From positions 434,001-498,000 of the forward strand of contig NZ_JACFPL010000002.1 in NCBI RefSeq assembly GCF_016102005.1: a stretch of 64,000 nt of DNA, given 5' to 3'. The translations under genes and the position numbers were made by a program. Source of the stretch: Bifidobacterium choladohabitans. Its GTDB lineage: Bacteria; Actinomycetota; Actinomycetes; Actinomycetales; Bifidobacteriaceae. The notes below the pieces were generated by a model. That model had not been told where the DNA came from. It searched no databases and worked only from the letters and a program-made list of their open reading frames with translations. Positions 26,046 through 36,098 of the stretch are shown piece after piece. The first letter of the stretch is position 1. The number at the start of each line of letters is the position of its first letter.

Positions 26046-27647
26046 ATGGCTATTGAGGCGCAGGGACTTGAGATCCGGATAGGTGCCCGACTAATCCTGC
26101 AAGCCACCGACTTCCACGTGACCAAGGGTGATCGGATCGGCCTGGTGGGCCGCAACGGCGCGGGCAAGACCACACTGACCCGGGTCATTACCGGCGATAT
26201 GCTCCCCTCGGCCGGCAAGGTGCGGGTGACCGGACAGCTGGGATACCTGCCCCAGTCAACCCATGCGGGAGACTCCGAGCAGAGCGCCCTGGACCGGGTC
26301 ATGAGCGCCAGGGACATCGCCTCCATCATCCAGCGGATGCGCAAGGCCGAGACCGAGATGACCAGTCCTGATCCCAAGATCATGGAAAAGGCCATGAAGC
26401 GTTACGACAAGGCCCAGCAGGACTTCGAGAACGCCGGTGGTTATGCGGCCCAATCCCAGGCCATCGTCATGGGCGAGAGCCTGGGGCTGAGCCAGGAGAC
26501 ACTGCAGCAGGCACTGGGCACCCTCTCCGGCGGTCAGCGCCGACGGGTCGAGCTGGCCAGAATCCTCTTCTCCGATGCCGACACCCTGATTCTGGACGAG
26601 CCCACCAACCATTTGGATGCCGACTCCATCGAGTGGCTCAAGGGCTACCTGCGCAGGTTCGAGGGCGGCTTCCTGATCATCTCCCACTCCACCGAGCTGT
26701 TGGACGAGACCGTCAACCGCATCTGGCACCTGGATGCCCAGCGTTCCTGCATCGACATGTACACCATGGGATGGAAGGCCTATCTGCGCCAGCGGGTGGT
26801 CGACGAGGAGCGCCGGCGCCGTGAACGCGAGGTGGCCGAGAAGAAGGCCGACCGCCTGATGCGGCAGGGCATCCGCCTGCATGCCAAGGCCACCAAGGCC
26901 GTGGCCGCCCAGAACATGATGCGCCGCGCCCAGCGCCTGCTGGCCGACACCCAGGAGGCGGAAAAGGCCGAAAAGGTGGCCGACCTGCGCTTCCCGGATC
27001 CTGCCCCCTGCGGCCGCACGCCCATCATGGCCGAGGATCTGTCCAAGGCATACGGGTCCAACATCGTCTTCGCCGGAATCAACCTGGCCATCGACAAGGG
27101 CTCCCGGGTGGTCATCCTGGGATACAACGGCGCCGGCAAGACCACCACCCTGCGGCTGCTGGCCGGCATCGAACAGCCCGACACGGGCAAGGTGACCTTA
27201 GGGCACGGGGCCAAGATCGGCTACTTCGCCCAGGAGCACGACACCCTGGATAACGATGTCAGCGTTCTGGAGAACCTGCAACATGTGGCCCCTGATCTGG
27301 ACAACACCCAGGCGCGGACCATCCTGGGCTCCTTCCTCTTCTCAGGGGACGACGCCATGAAGCCCACCAAGGTGCTTTCGGGCGGCGAGAAGACCCGTCT
27401 GGCCCTGGCCACCCTGGTGACCAGCCGGGCCAACGTCCTTCTGCTGGACGAGCCCACCAACAACCTGGACCCCGCCTCGCGCGACGAGATACTCAAGGCC
27501 ATCGCCAAGTACGAAGGGGCCATCGTGCTGGTCACCCACGACGAGGGGGCCGTCAAGGCGCTCAACCCCGAGCGGGTGCTGCTCATGCCCGACGGTGATG
27601 AGGACCTCTGGAGCGACGACTACCTGGATCTGGTTGCCGAAGAGTAG
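26046..27647 (+). CDS. ABC-F family ATPase (ribosome-associated type)
   Basis: This soluble tandem ATPase (533 residues) has no membrane segments. ABC-F proteins act on the ribosome, in translation control or antibiotic protection. Domain 1 has Walker A GRNGAGKT, signature LSGGQRRRVELA and Walker B LILDEPTNHLD. A basic linker (EERRRREREVAEKKADRLMR, about residues 255-300) separates it from domain 2, with Walker A GYNGAGKT, LSGGEKTRLALA and LLLDEPTNNLD. Length and linker are similar to EttA/Uup-type housekeeping members, but a resistance role cannot be excluded. ATG 26046 has a weak ribosome site. Confidence 0.92.
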   Translation: MAIEAQGLEIRIGARLILQATDFHVTKGDRIGLVGRNGAGKTTLTRVITGDMLPSAGKVRVTGQLGYLPQSTHAGDSEQSALDRVMSARDIASIIQRMRKAETEMTSPDPKIMEKAMKRYDKAQQDFENAGGYAAQSQAIVMGESLGLSQETLQQALGTLSGGQRRRVELARILFSDADTLILDEPTNHLDADSIEWLKGYLRRFEGGFLIISHSTELLDETVNRIWHLDAQRSCIDMYTMGWKAYLRQRVVDEERRRREREVAEKKADRLMRQGIRLHAKATKAVAAQNMMRRAQRLLADTQEAEKAEKVADLRFPDPAPCGRTPIMAEDLSKAYGSNIVFAGINLAIDKGSRVVILGYNGAGKTTTLRLLAGIEQPDTGKVTLGHGAKIGYFAQEHDTLDNDVSVLENLQHVAPDLDNTQARTILGSFLFSGDDAMKPTKVLSGGEKTRLALATLVTSRANVLLLDEPTNNLDPASRDEILKAIAKYEGAIVLVTHDEGAVKALNPERVLLMPDGDEDLWSDDYLDLVAEE

Positions 27648-27671
27648 GTAGCCACAATGGCGAAAAGCGGG

Positions 27672-28361
27672 TCAGTCGTCCTCCCCCAGGACCTCCACCC
27701 CTTTGACCCCTGGAGTCTGACCTATGGATTCGACCAGCTCGGTCACGTCCCCCTTGCCCAGCAGGTTGACGGTGACATCGGCGCCCTTCCAGGCATCCCG
27801 ATGCAGCTCATGGATGGTCAGCACCCGGGATTCGAAGCCCATGCGGGTGGCCAGCAGCAGGGATTCGCGCAGACAGCCGTGGCCGTCCTGATATACGATG
27901 CGCAGGACCGTGTTCTGACGATTGCGCAGGAACCACTTGAGGATGGGCGCGATGACCAGGACAGCCAGAAAGTAGAAGACGACGGCCAGGATGGCGATGG
28001 CGAAGAGCTGGACCCCGCAGGCCATGCCCACGGCGGCGGCCACCCAGATGGCGCTGGCCGTCGTCAGACCCTTGACCGAATCATGGTTGAAGAAGATGAC
28101 TCCGGCGCCGATGAAGCCGATGCCCGAGGCCACCCCGGCCGCGATTCGCGAGGCATCCCAGGAATAGTTGCCTACAGCGGCCTGGATGCCGTAGAGGGAG
28201 ACCATGGTGAACAGGCAGCTGCCCAGTCCCACCAGAATGTGGGTGCGGATGCCAGCGTCGTGTTTGAGGAACTCGCGCTCGAAGCCGATCAGGCCACAGA
28301 GCACCACCGTCAGGACCACTGCCATAATCTGGCCTTGATTCGGCATCGCGAATCCCTGCAT
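27672..28361 (-). CDS. MgtC/SapB family membrane protein
   Basis: MgtC-family proteins are inner-membrane proteins linked to magnesium limitation and acid stress, in some species by modulating ATP synthase. The 229-residue product has four hydrophobic helices in its first 150 residues, with the family core CGLIGFERE, RTHILVGLGSCLFTMVS and GIGFIGAGVIF, then a soluble C-terminal domain of about 80 residues (ACT-like by position). ATG 28361 has AAAGGA upstream. It is convergent with the ABC-F gene (24 bases) and divergent from nnr. Confidence 0.88.
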   Translation of the reverse strand: MQGFAMPNQGQIMAVVLTVVLCGLIGFEREFLKHDAGIRTHILVGLGSCLFTMVSLYGIQAAVGNYSWDASRIAAGVASGIGFIGAGVIFFNHDSVKGLTTASAIWVAAAVGMACGVQLFAIAILAVVFYFLAVLVIAPILKWFLRNRQNTVLRIVYQDGHGCLRESLLLATRMGFESRVLTIHELHRDAWKGADVTVNLLGKGDVTELVESIGQTPGVKGVEVLGEDD

Positions 28362-28497
28362 GATTTCCTTTCCTGCCCTCGTAAATAGGCAGACCTTATA
28401 ACGCTTGCAGGACAAGGCCATCGGATAGAGTGGAGCCAGCACGTGGCCGGTCGCGCCGCCGCCGCACGTGGACCTTTTGAATGAGGGGTGTGATGCC

Positions 28498-30405
28498 ATG
28501 AAGCCGTCACCAGATGAACGCCGCGAAGCCCGGCGGACCCTGGCCACCAGCGCCTATTCCGCCGACATGATCCGATCCCTGGAGCAACCGTTTTTGGACG
28601 ACGGGGTGCCCCTGATGCGCATTGCCGCCGGATCCCTGGCCTCCGTGGCCGACGTCATGCTGACCCAGGCCGGGATGGAGCCGGCAGAAGCCAGAATCGT
28701 CCTGCTGGCAGGGGCCGGCAACAACGGCGGCGACGGGCTCTATGCCTCGGCTGACCTGGCCGGGCACGGGGCCGACGTGACGGTGGTGGCGACCGGGCGG
28801 AGCCTGCACCAGGGCGGATTGGATGCCCTTCTGCGCGCCGGCGGAGTGGTCACGGCCTTGGACCCCCAGGCGGCCATCCCCGGTTGCGAGGCGCCGACAG
28901 GACCGGACCAGGCCTCAGAGGAGCTGGACCAGGCCCTGGACCTGTGCCGGCAGGCGGATCTGATCATCGATGCCATGACGGGCATCGGCCTTAAAGGTGC
29001 ATTGCGCGGCATCCCCGCCGCTCTTGCCGCGGAACTGGGCATGGAGAGCGGTCTGCCCGACAGGCCAGCCTGGCACGACCCCGCCGGTCAGGACGGGCCC
29101 CTGGTGCTGGCCGTGGATACTCCCTCCGGCGTGGACATTGATGAAGGCACCCTGCCCGGGGCCTACATACCGGCGGATGTGACCGTGACCATGGGGGCCA
29201 TGAAGCCCTGCCTGATGCTTCCCCCGGCCGCCTACGTCTGCGGAAGAGTCGTCCTGGTGGACTTCGGCTTCGACACCTCGGCCCTGGTCCCCAGCGTCTC
29301 CTGCATGAGCGTTGAGGACTGCGCCGGACTTTTGCGGGCGCCCAGGGTGGATGACACCAAGTACACCAGGGGCGTGGTCGGTCTGGTCACCGGGTCCGCC
29401 CTCTACCATGGCGCGGGGCTGCTCTCCAGCAGAGCGGCGGCCAGCGGCAACGTGGGCATGATCCGTTACTGCGGCCCCGAGCAGGTGGGCGACCTGATTC
29501 TGCAGGAGCTGCCCGAAACGGTCCTGGGCCGTGGACGGGTCGAGTCCTGGGTGCTGGGTTCGGGCGTGCCCACCCGGCAGGCGCAGGAGGCCGCCGGTCC
29601 TGAAGGCCAGGACGGTCAGCGGGATCTGATTGCCGACATACTCAATCGACAGGCCGCGGACCTGGATGAGGACGAGGCAGCAGCCGATCCACCGGTGGTG
29701 GCCGATGCCGGAGCCCTGGATCTGCTGCCGGACCGGCTGGGACCGCGCACCGTACTGACCCCGCACGCCGGCGAGATGGCCGCCCTGCTCAACTCGCACG
29801 GTGAGAACGTGGACGGCGACCAGGTCATGGCCGAACCCCTGCGCTGGGCTGTCCGCGCCTGCCAGCTGACCGGAGCCACCATTTTGCTCAAGGGAGCCAT
29901 CACACTGGTCGTCGGCGAGGACGGCACCGACCGCCCCCGGGTCATGACCACCGGCTTCGGCCCGGCCTGGCTGTCCACGGCCGGATCAGGGGATGTACTC
30001 TCCGGCACCATCGGAGCCATGCTGGCCCAGAACGCCGGACCAATCCAGGATGATGCCACGCTGATGGTGGATCTGACGGCTGCTGCGGCCTTCCTGCATG
30101 GACTGGCTGGCTCCTTGGCCAGTGGCGGCAGGCAGACCGGCTGGGAGCAGCCTCTGATCTTCGACCCCCGCAAGCCCCAGGACTTTGCGGATCTGGTAGC
30201 CGAGGACAACCAACCGGAGGGCCAGGGGACTGTTACAGGACGCATGGGGCAGCCGATCCGTGCCGGGCAGGTGGCTGATGCCCTACCCAAGGCCATAGGG
30301 CTGGTCATGTCCAGAGCCGAGGGGGCTGCTGAACAGATCGATCAATCCATCCAAGATGGGGACGATGCCTCTCAGTTCTTCGAAAACAGCTCGCTCTGGT
30401 TCTAG
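28498..30405 (+). CDS. nnr: Bifunctional NAD(P)H-hydrate repair enzyme (epimerase plus dehydratase)
   Basis: It repairs damaged NADH and NADPH hydrates: the N-terminal YjeF_N domain epimerises them and the C-terminal kinase-fold domain dehydrates the S form with ADP. The epimerase part shows AGAGNNGGDGLYAS near residue 72 and DTPSGVDIDEGTLPG near residue 205. The dehydratase part shows VLTPHAGEMAALL near 420 and the phosphate-loop AGSGDVLSGTIGAML near 500. At 635 residues it is longer than the usual 500, with an acidic insert near residues 370-400 and a tail ending in an Asp/Ser-rich stretch. ATG 28498 was chosen over an upstream frame start. Confidence 0.93.
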   Translation: MKPSPDERREARRTLATSAYSADMIRSLEQPFLDDGVPLMRIAAGSLASVADVMLTQAGMEPAEARIVLLAGAGNNGGDGLYASADLAGHGADVTVVATGRSLHQGGLDALLRAGGVVTALDPQAAIPGCEAPTGPDQASEELDQALDLCRQADLIIDAMTGIGLKGALRGIPAALAAELGMESGLPDRPAWHDPAGQDGPLVLAVDTPSGVDIDEGTLPGAYIPADVTVTMGAMKPCLMLPPAAYVCGRVVLVDFGFDTSALVPSVSCMSVEDCAGLLRAPRVDDTKYTRGVVGLVTGSALYHGAGLLSSRAAASGNVGMIRYCGPEQVGDLILQELPETVLGRGRVESWVLGSGVPTRQAQEAAGPEGQDGQRDLIADILNRQAADLDEDEAAADPPVVADAGALDLLPDRLGPRTVLTPHAGEMAALLNSHGENVDGDQVMAEPLRWAVRACQLTGATILLKGAITLVVGEDGTDRPRVMTTGFGPAWLSTAGSGDVLSGTIGAMLAQNAGPIQDDATLMVDLTAAAAFLHGLAGSLASGGRQTGWEQPLIFDPRKPQDFADLVAEDNQPEGQGTVTGRMGQPIRAGQVADALPKAIGLVMSRAEGAAEQIDQSIQDGDDASQFFENSSLWF

Positions 30406-30431
30406 AGCGTCATCAAAAAGGAGTCGATTCG

Positions 30432-31214
30432 ATGACCTCGCAGCTCATCGTCATGCGTCACGGGGAAAGCGTCTGGACCCAGAAGTCGGTCAACCGTTTT
30501 GCCGGTTGGGTGGACGTGCCCCTGACGGATCGTGGACTGGACCAGGCCCGTCATGCCGGACAGCTGCTCAAGGAATCAGGCCTGCTGCCTGACCTGGTCT
30601 TCACCTCCCTGCTGACCCGCAGCATCGTCACCGCCAACACGGTGCTGGACCTGGTCGATCGGGCCTGGATTCCGGTGGAGCGTACCTGGAGGCTGAACGA
30701 GCGCCACTACGGTGCCTTCCAGGGACAGACGCGACCGGCCATGCTGGAGCGATACGGCCAGGAGCAATTCAATATCTACCGACGTTCCTATGATGTTCGG
30801 CCGCCTGCCATCGAAACCGATTCACCATACTTTCAAGGACAGGATCCTCGCTATGCCCCGGCCATGGGCGACGGGCTGGACAGCCGGAATCCGGCCGAGA
30901 TCCGCGCCGAATGCCTCAAGGATCTGCTGATTCGCCTGAATCCCTTCTGGCGCAGCCGGATAGCCCCCAATCTGGCCTGGGGCCGGACTGTGCTCATCGT
31001 CACCCACGGTTCTGTGGTCCGTAGCCTGATCAAGGTCCTTGAAGATATTGACGACAAGGACATCCGATCCATCAACGTGCCCACCGGCGTGCCCATGGTC
31101 TACAGCTTCGGGACCGACGAAGACGGCAACCCCCAGGTCCAGGGTCCGGGTCGTTATCTGGATCAGCAGGCCGCCAACCAGGGTATGGCTGAAACCGCGG
31201 CCCTGGGCCGATAG
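30432..31214 (+). CDS. gpmA: 2,3-bisphosphoglycerate-dependent phosphoglycerate mutase
   Basis: This enzyme interconverts 3- and 2-phosphoglycerate through a phosphohistidine. The 260-residue protein has the RHGES catalytic motif near residue 9, NRFAGWVDVPLTDRG, WRLNERHYGAFQG with the proton-donor Glu, HDPRYA-like QDPRYAPAM, and the second catalytic His in VTHGSVVRSLI, with INVPTGVPMVY after it. AAGGAG precedes the ATG. It begins 26 bases after nnr and may share its transcript. Confidence 0.96.
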   Translation: MTSQLIVMRHGESVWTQKSVNRFAGWVDVPLTDRGLDQARHAGQLLKESGLLPDLVFTSLLTRSIVTANTVLDLVDRAWIPVERTWRLNERHYGAFQGQTRPAMLERYGQEQFNIYRRSYDVRPPAIETDSPYFQGQDPRYAPAMGDGLDSRNPAEIRAECLKDLLIRLNPFWRSRIAPNLAWGRTVLIVTHGSVVRSLIKVLEDIDDKDIRSINVPTGVPMVYSFGTDEDGNPQVQGPGRYLDQQAANQGMAETAALGR

Positions 31215-31238
31215 GGCCTTGGGTATAGATTGGCTTGT

Positions 31239-32177
31239 ATGACACTGCTCCAACTGCGCTACATCGTCAAGATTGTCGAATGCGGCTCGATGAACGAGGC
31301 CTCGCACGAGCTCTACATCTCCCAGCCGGCACTGAGCTCTTCGGTCAAGGAGCTGGAGAACGAGCTGGGCATCGAGATCTTCACCCGCCACTCCCAGGGG
31401 ATCGCCCTGACCGTGGACGGGGCGGAATTCCTGACCTACGCCCGGCAGATCCTGGACCAGACCGACCTGCTGGAGGCCCGCTACCGGCAGGTCAGACCCC
31501 GCAAGCAGCTTTGCCGGGTCTCCACCCAGCACTACATGTTCGCAGTCGAAGCCTTCGTGGAGATGATCAACTCCATCGATTCGGACGAGTACGAATTCAC
31601 CATACGGGAGACGCGCACCAGGGACATCATCGACCAGGTGGCCACCCTCCAGTCCGAGATCGGCATCATCTACGAGTCCGACTTCAACAAACGGGTGCTG
31701 TCCAAGATGCTCCGGGAGAAGCACCTGGACTTCCATCCGCTCTTCAGGGCGGACCTGCATGTCTTCATCGCACGAACCAACCCCCTGGCTGATCGGGCCA
31801 TGGTGACCATGAAGGACCTGGAGCCCTACCCCTTCCTGCAGTACGAGCAGGGCGAGGAGGGTTCCTTCTACTTTGCCGAGGAGGCGGTCTGGCCCGACTA
31901 CTCCCCCAAGCAGATCACCGTGAGTGACCGGGCCACCATGCTCAACTTCATCGTCGGGCTGAACGCCTACACGGTCTGCACCGGCATCGACAACGAGGAC
32001 CTGAACAACGAGAAGATCGTCAGCGTTCCCCTGGAGTCGGACGAATCCATGCTGGTTGGCTGGATCGTCAACAGCCGGACCAAACTGTCCCATGCCGCCG
32101 AACTCTACTTGGACAAACTGCGTCAGGTGGTGTCCAACCACGGATATTCGCTGATTGAACAGGGGTCAGGCAAGTAG
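31239..32177 (+). CDS. LysR-family transcriptional regulator
   Basis: The 312-residue protein has the LysR helix-turn-helix at residues 1-60 (LLQLRYIVKIVECGSMNEAS, ISQPALSSSVKELE) and a periplasmic-binding-protein-like effector domain. The effector is unknown. ATG 31239 has no ribosome site, and TATAGAT ends only eight bases before it, so a leaderless transcript is possible. It follows gpmA by 24 bases. No divergently transcribed target adjoins it, which is unusual for LysR genes; it may act on distant genes. Confidence 0.9.
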   Translation: MTLLQLRYIVKIVECGSMNEASHELYISQPALSSSVKELENELGIEIFTRHSQGIALTVDGAEFLTYARQILDQTDLLEARYRQVRPRKQLCRVSTQHYMFAVEAFVEMINSIDSDEYEFTIRETRTRDIIDQVATLQSEIGIIYESDFNKRVLSKMLREKHLDFHPLFRADLHVFIARTNPLADRAMVTMKDLEPYPFLQYEQGEEGSFYFAEEAVWPDYSPKQITVSDRATMLNFIVGLNAYTVCTGIDNEDLNNEKIVSVPLESDESMLVGWIVNSRTKLSHAAELYLDKLRQVVSNHGYSLIEQGSGK

Positions 32178-32220
32178 CAGCCAGGCAAGCAACAGCTGAA
32201 TGGGTGTCATCTGAACCGGA

Positions 32221-32238
32221 CCGCTGATGCTCCAGCGG
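32221..32238. terminator. Small hairpin between convergent LysR and thioredoxin-fold genes
   Basis: CCGCTG (32221-32226) and CAGCGG (32233-32238) form a six-base-pair stem in the 109-base convergent gap. There is no U-run, so terminator function is uncertain. Confidence 0.3.
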
Positions 32239-32286
32239 CGATTGTTGGACTTCGCTGCTGGCCGGCAATCGATTGGTAGTCGCGGT

Positions 32287-33405
32287 TTACTGTACTTTCA
32301 ACGCCTTCCCTTGGGCTCCGATGGAGGGCATCTTACCCTGGTGGCCCACATCCTGTGATTTGAGTCCCAAGGCTTTGAGCAGGGCCCGATCCAGATGTTC
32401 CAGGCCTCCCTGGCTCTTTGCCGCTGCGGTCAGATCCCAGACCTTGCCATTGATCATGATGGTGGGTGTCGAAAACTCCCCCTTGGCATCCTTGGCGTCC
32501 TTGCGGGTGATGGCGTAGGCGTTGACCTTGTCCACCCATGGCCTGTAAGTACCCTGTGCGAAGCGGTCTGCCAGGGACCTGGGCACGCCTACCCCCACAG
32601 CCTGGTCGGCCAGGCGTGCGTCGGAGACGGCCTGATAGGAGCTTTCATCGGGCTGGAAGTCGGCGGCAAAGACGGCGGCGGCAAAGGCCGGCAGATGATC
32701 CGGATCCTCCTGGGCCACCATGGCCAGGGCGTTGTCCACGCGGCTGGAGTACTGGTCGCTTGAGGCTGAATCCAGGAAGTTCAAAAAGTTGTAGGTGACG
32801 TTGATCTGACCGGCGCCGATCATGCGCTGCAGCTGGGGATCGATGACCCGGCCCACCTTGCCGCACCAGGGGCACATGGGGTCCATGAAGATCTCAAGGG
32901 TCGGCGCATCGGCAACCTTCTTCCTGCTGCCGATCCCCTTGGCTGAAACAGTCAGCCCTCCCTGGTCGTCTGCCACCGATGGCGTGACGGTGACCTCTTG
33001 CAGGGCCTTGTAGGCCTTGGCATCCCCGCTGGGACCCTGACTGACTTGTGCGGTCGAGCCTGTGGATGAAGGCTTTTGGGCAGACTGGTTGCCTGCTGAA
33101 TGATCTGCCCACAGCATGTATATGCCTGCCGCAAGCACCAGCACAAGAGCCACCGCCACCAGTACCAACGGCAGCCTCCGTGAGCGCTGTGCAAGCGCAG
33201 TTTCTTCAGGCTCGCTCACCTGAGGCTGGCCTGTCTCTGCCGGCTTCTCCTCAGTCGAAATTCGCCCGCCCGCAGGCTCCGCGGTATCCGAAGATTTCAC
33301 CGTGTCGGTTCTTGTGGCCGAGACGGCAGGCTTGGCCGCATCCACCGCGTCGACCCCAGTCTGGTCCGGTTCCTCATGACCGTTCTGCTCCAGCGGTTTC
33401 GTCAT
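32287..33405 (-). CDS. Membrane-anchored DsbA-like thioredoxin-fold protein
   Basis: The product has a cytosolic N-terminal tail (about 75 residues, acidic, low complexity), one transmembrane helix (residues 79-100), an extracytoplasmic linker, and a thioredoxin-fold domain with the redox motif CPWC at 178-181 preceded by IFMDPM, as in DsbA/Thioredoxin_4 proteins. A cis-Pro loop fits STPTIMINGK. It probably catalyses disulphide exchange outside the membrane. Partners such as VKOR or DsbB are not in the window. ATG 33405 has AAGGAAGG upstream. Confidence 0.88.
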   Translation of the reverse strand: MTKPLEQNGHEEPDQTGVDAVDAAKPAVSATRTDTVKSSDTAEPAGGRISTEEKPAETGQPQVSEPEETALAQRSRRLPLVLVAVALVLVLAAGIYMLWADHSAGNQSAQKPSSTGSTAQVSQGPSGDAKAYKALQEVTVTPSVADDQGGLTVSAKGIGSRKKVADAPTLEIFMDPMCPWCGKVGRVIDPQLQRMIGAGQINVTYNFLNFLDSASSDQYSSRVDNALAMVAQEDPDHLPAFAAAVFAADFQPDESSYQAVSDARLADQAVGVGVPRSLADRFAQGTYRPWVDKVNAYAITRKDAKDAKGEFSTPTIMINGKVWDLTAAAKSQGGLEHLDRALLKALGLKSQDVGHQGKMPSIGAQGKALKVQ

Positions 33406-33562
33406 GATCCATGGCCTTCCTTGCGATGATGATCCGTCGGCCTGCCCGTCGGACCTTTACCAATCTACACGAGGGTCGGCCGACAGAATGGCCGTCCGCA
33501 GAATGTGCGCCAATGTGGCCTGCATGCACAATCTGCACGCTGAATATGAGCCGGTCCCTTGT

Positions 33563-34312
33563 CTAGGCCCCGTAACGCTCCAAGTAGTCCCTGGCGGCAT
33601 CGGCCGTGCGCTGATCCAGAATGGGCGACCCGTCCGGGCCCTTCATGGAGGCAGCGGCATCGAAGATCTGGCGGACATTGACGATGCTGATGACCGGGAA
33701 GTGGAATTCGTCCATAATGGATTCGACAGCCGAGCCTTGGCCCTGTCCGGTACGCTCCATCCGATCCACGGAGAGCACCAGGCCGACGATGGTCACCTTG
33801 GCCTGGGACATGATCTTGGGCACCACCTGGCGGACCGCGGTCCCGGCGGTCATGACGTCATCCACCAGCAGCACCCTCATGCCATCCCTTAACTGGGTGC
33901 CGACCATGAGCCCTCCGTCGCCGTGGTCCTTGACCTCCTTGCGGTCAAAGGTGTAGCCGACCGGCATGCCGTGCGCCCCGCTCAGTGCGATGGCGGTGGA
34001 GACGGCCAGGGGAATCCCCTTGTAGGCCGGACCGAAAACCGTGTCGATATCGACGGGCAGGGTCCCCTGCCTCACAGCCTGCACAATGGTCCGGGCGTAG
34101 AACTCCCCAAGCAGGGCGATCAGCCGTCCATCGTTGAAGGCCCCGGCGTTGATGAAGTAGGGCGAGCGCCGCCCCGACTTCAGGGTGAAGTCACCGAACT
34201 TGAGGGCTCCGCTCTGGAGGAGGAAGCTGGTGAAACTCTCCTGGATGCGGCGGGTCTGCTCCTGGGAATCCCCGTCACGCTCGGCCTTGTTTTCTGCTGC
34301 GGATGCGCTCAT
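33563..34312 (-). CDS. pyrE: Orotate phosphoribosyltransferase
   Basis: PyrE joins orotate and PRPP to give OMP. The 249-residue protein has [38 protein letters not shown] with catalytic Lys residues, and the PRPP-binding loop [16 protein letters not shown] 34312 overlaps the pyrD stop (ATGA). It is the last gene of the pyrBICFKDE operon. Confidence 0.96.
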   Translation of the reverse strand: MSASAAENKAERDGDSQEQTRRIQESFTSFLLQSGALKFGDFTLKSGRRSPYFINAGAFNDGRLIALLGEFYARTIVQAVRQGTLPVDIDTVFGPAYKGIPLAVSTAIALSGAHGMPVGYTFDRKEVKDHGDGGLMVGTQLRDGMRVLLVDDVMTAGTAVRQVVPKIMSQAKVTIVGLVLSVDRMERTGQGQGSAVESIMDEFHFPVISIVNVRQIFDAAASMKGPDGSPILDQRTADAARDYLERYGA

Positions 34313-35256
34313 CGCCAGCACTCCCCTTTCTTGAGCAAATCGGCCAGCTCGGGCCGCTCGTCCAACAGATCATCCAGCTCCCGGGCCACCCTCATTGGTG
34401 CCACAGGGTCCACCAGGGCCGCAGCCCCCACCTCGACGGCGTTGGCCCCCGCATAGAGGAATTCCAAGGCCGTGCGTCCCGAATCGATGCCCCCGATACC
34501 GATGATGGGAATGTCGGGAAGTGCCCGGCGCACCCGCCAGACGAAGGACAGAGCTATGGGCAGGATGCAGGGGCCGGAGACGCCGCCGGTGCCCTGGGCC
34601 AGGATGGGCCTGCCTGTGTTGATGTCGATGCGCATGCCTACCAGGGTGTTGATCAGGCTGAGGGCATCCGCTCCCCCATCGACCGCCGCCTTGGCCACCT
34701 CCACGATATCGGTGACGTTGGGGGTCAGCTTGACCACCATGGGCTTGTCAGTCAGTCCCCGCAGCCTGGTGATCAGCCGGTTCAGGGCCTTGGCGTCGGT
34801 GCCCACGGACATCCCCCCATGTGAGACGTTGGGGCAGGAGACGTTGATCTCCAGCATGTCGGCCGGGGAGTCGGCCAGCTGTTCCACAACGATGGCGTAG
34901 TCCTCGTCGCTGTGGCCGGCCACATTGGTGACCACGTTGGCCCCCAGGGCCTTGAGCCTGGGCAGTTCGTCCACCAGGTAATGGTCCACGCCCGGGTTCT
35001 GCAGGCCCACGGAGTTGACCATGCCGGCGGGGCTCTCGGCTGTCCTGGGCGTGGGGTTGCCTTCCCAGGGCACCGGCGAAACCCCCTTGGTGGAGATGGC
35101 GCCCATCTGGGAGACGTCGTAGTAGTCCCCGCAGGCATCCAGGTTGAAGGTGCCCGAGGCCGTGCCCACCGGGTTCTTCCAGGGCGTGCCGGCCACAACG
35201 GTGCCATGCCGCCAGGCGTGCGGCTCCAGAGGGTCCATGATTGTCAGCCCGCTCAT
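34309..35256 (-). CDS. pyrD: Dihydroorotate dehydrogenase, catalytic subunit (class 1B)
   Basis: It oxidises dihydroorotate to orotate with FMN and passes electrons through PyrK to NAD. The 315-residue protein has the [11 protein letters not shown] segment, [17 protein letters not shown] with the class 1 catalytic Cys, [10 protein letters not shown] with the FMN-binding Lys, and [15 protein letters not shown] 35256 has AAGGAG upstream and overlaps the pyrK stop. The PyrK partner next door supports the heterotetrameric 1B type. Confidence 0.96.
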   Translation of the reverse strand: MSGLTIMDPLEPHAWRHGTVVAGTPWKNPVGTASGTFNLDACGDYYDVSQMGAISTKGVSPVPWEGNPTPRTAESPAGMVNSVGLQNPGVDHYLVDELPRLKALGANVVTNVAGHSDEDYAIVVEQLADSPADMLEINVSCPNVSHGGMSVGTDAKALNRLITRLRGLTDKPMVVKLTPNVTDIVEVAKAAVDGGADALSLINTLVGMRIDINTGRPILAQGTGGVSGPCILPIALSFVWRVRRALPDIPIIGIGGIDSGRTALEFLYAGANAVEVGAAALVDPVAPMRVARELDDLLDERPELADLLKKGECWR

Positions 35257-36098
35257 CGTGTCTCCTTCTTGTCCTCGCCTGCATCCCAGATCAGACGGTC
35301 GGCAGCAAAGACCGGGCCGTCCTTGCAGACCTTGAGCCTGCCGTCCACGGTGTCGACCACGCAGGCCACGCAGGTGCCGTAGCCGCAACCCATCCGCGAC
35401 TCCATGCAGCACTGGGCAGGCAGGCCGGTCTTGCGGGCCCAGGCGGCCACGGCCCGCATCATGGGCAGGGGGCCGCAGGTCAGGATGATGGTCCGTCCCG
35501 GGTCGATGTCGCCGCGAACCCGATCCAAGAGGGTTATGACATCCCCGGAGGCATTGTCGATGGACTCCAACCGGTCGGTCAACGGGCCCATGATGGCATC
35601 GGCGAACCGATGGTCCCGGTAGCCCAGCAGGGCGGTGGTGCGCACACCGGACCGGCCTTTCAGGCACTGGGCTGCACGGATCAGCGGAGGGACGCCCAGG
35701 CCGCCGCCCACCAGCAGATAGTCAGCCGGCTTCCCCATGTCGAAGCCATGGCCCAGGGGTCCCAGCAGGTCCACAGCCATGCCTGGCTGCAGGCGGGAGA
35801 ACTCATAGGTCCCCTGGCCCACGACGGCGAAGATGATCTCGATCTGCTCGCCCTCCAGAACCCGACTGATGCCGAAGGGTCTGGGCATCATGGTCATGCG
35901 ATCGGCCGAATAGAGGTTGATGAAGGCTCCTGCCGGAGCGTGGGCTGCCAGGTAGGGGTCGCAGATGGTCATCCGCCAAACCTGCCGGTCCAGGGGCTCC
36001 ATGCCGGTGACCTGGGCCGTGCGGCGTCCGGGCATGCGGCCTGCCTGTCGGGCCTGCTCCTCCACCCGGCTGGTGGATATGAAGAGGTTGGGTTTCAT
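35253..36098 (-). CDS. pyrK: Dihydroorotate dehydrogenase electron-transfer subunit
   Basis: PyrK carries FAD and a [2Fe-2S] cluster linking PyrD to NAD. The 281-residue protein has the FAD-binding RPFGISR motif near residue 95, a GGGLGVPPL dinucleotide turn, and the C-terminal cluster motif CGYGTCVAC followed by a fourth Cys in KVCKDGP. ATG 36098 follows GGAGG closely and overlaps the pyrF stop. Confidence 0.95.
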   Translation of the reverse strand: MKPNLFISTSRVEEQARQAGRMPGRRTAQVTGMEPLDRQVWRMTICDPYLAAHAPAGAFINLYSADRMTMMPRPFGISRVLEGEQIEIIFAVVGQGTYEFSRLQPGMAVDLLGPLGHGFDMGKPADYLLVGGGLGVPPLIRAAQCLKGRSGVRTTALLGYRDHRFADAIMGPLTDRLESIDNASGDVITLLDRVRGDIDPGRTIILTCGPLPMMRAVAAWARKTGLPAQCCMESRMGCGYGTCVACVVDTVDGRLKVCKDGPVFAADRLIWDAGEDKKETR

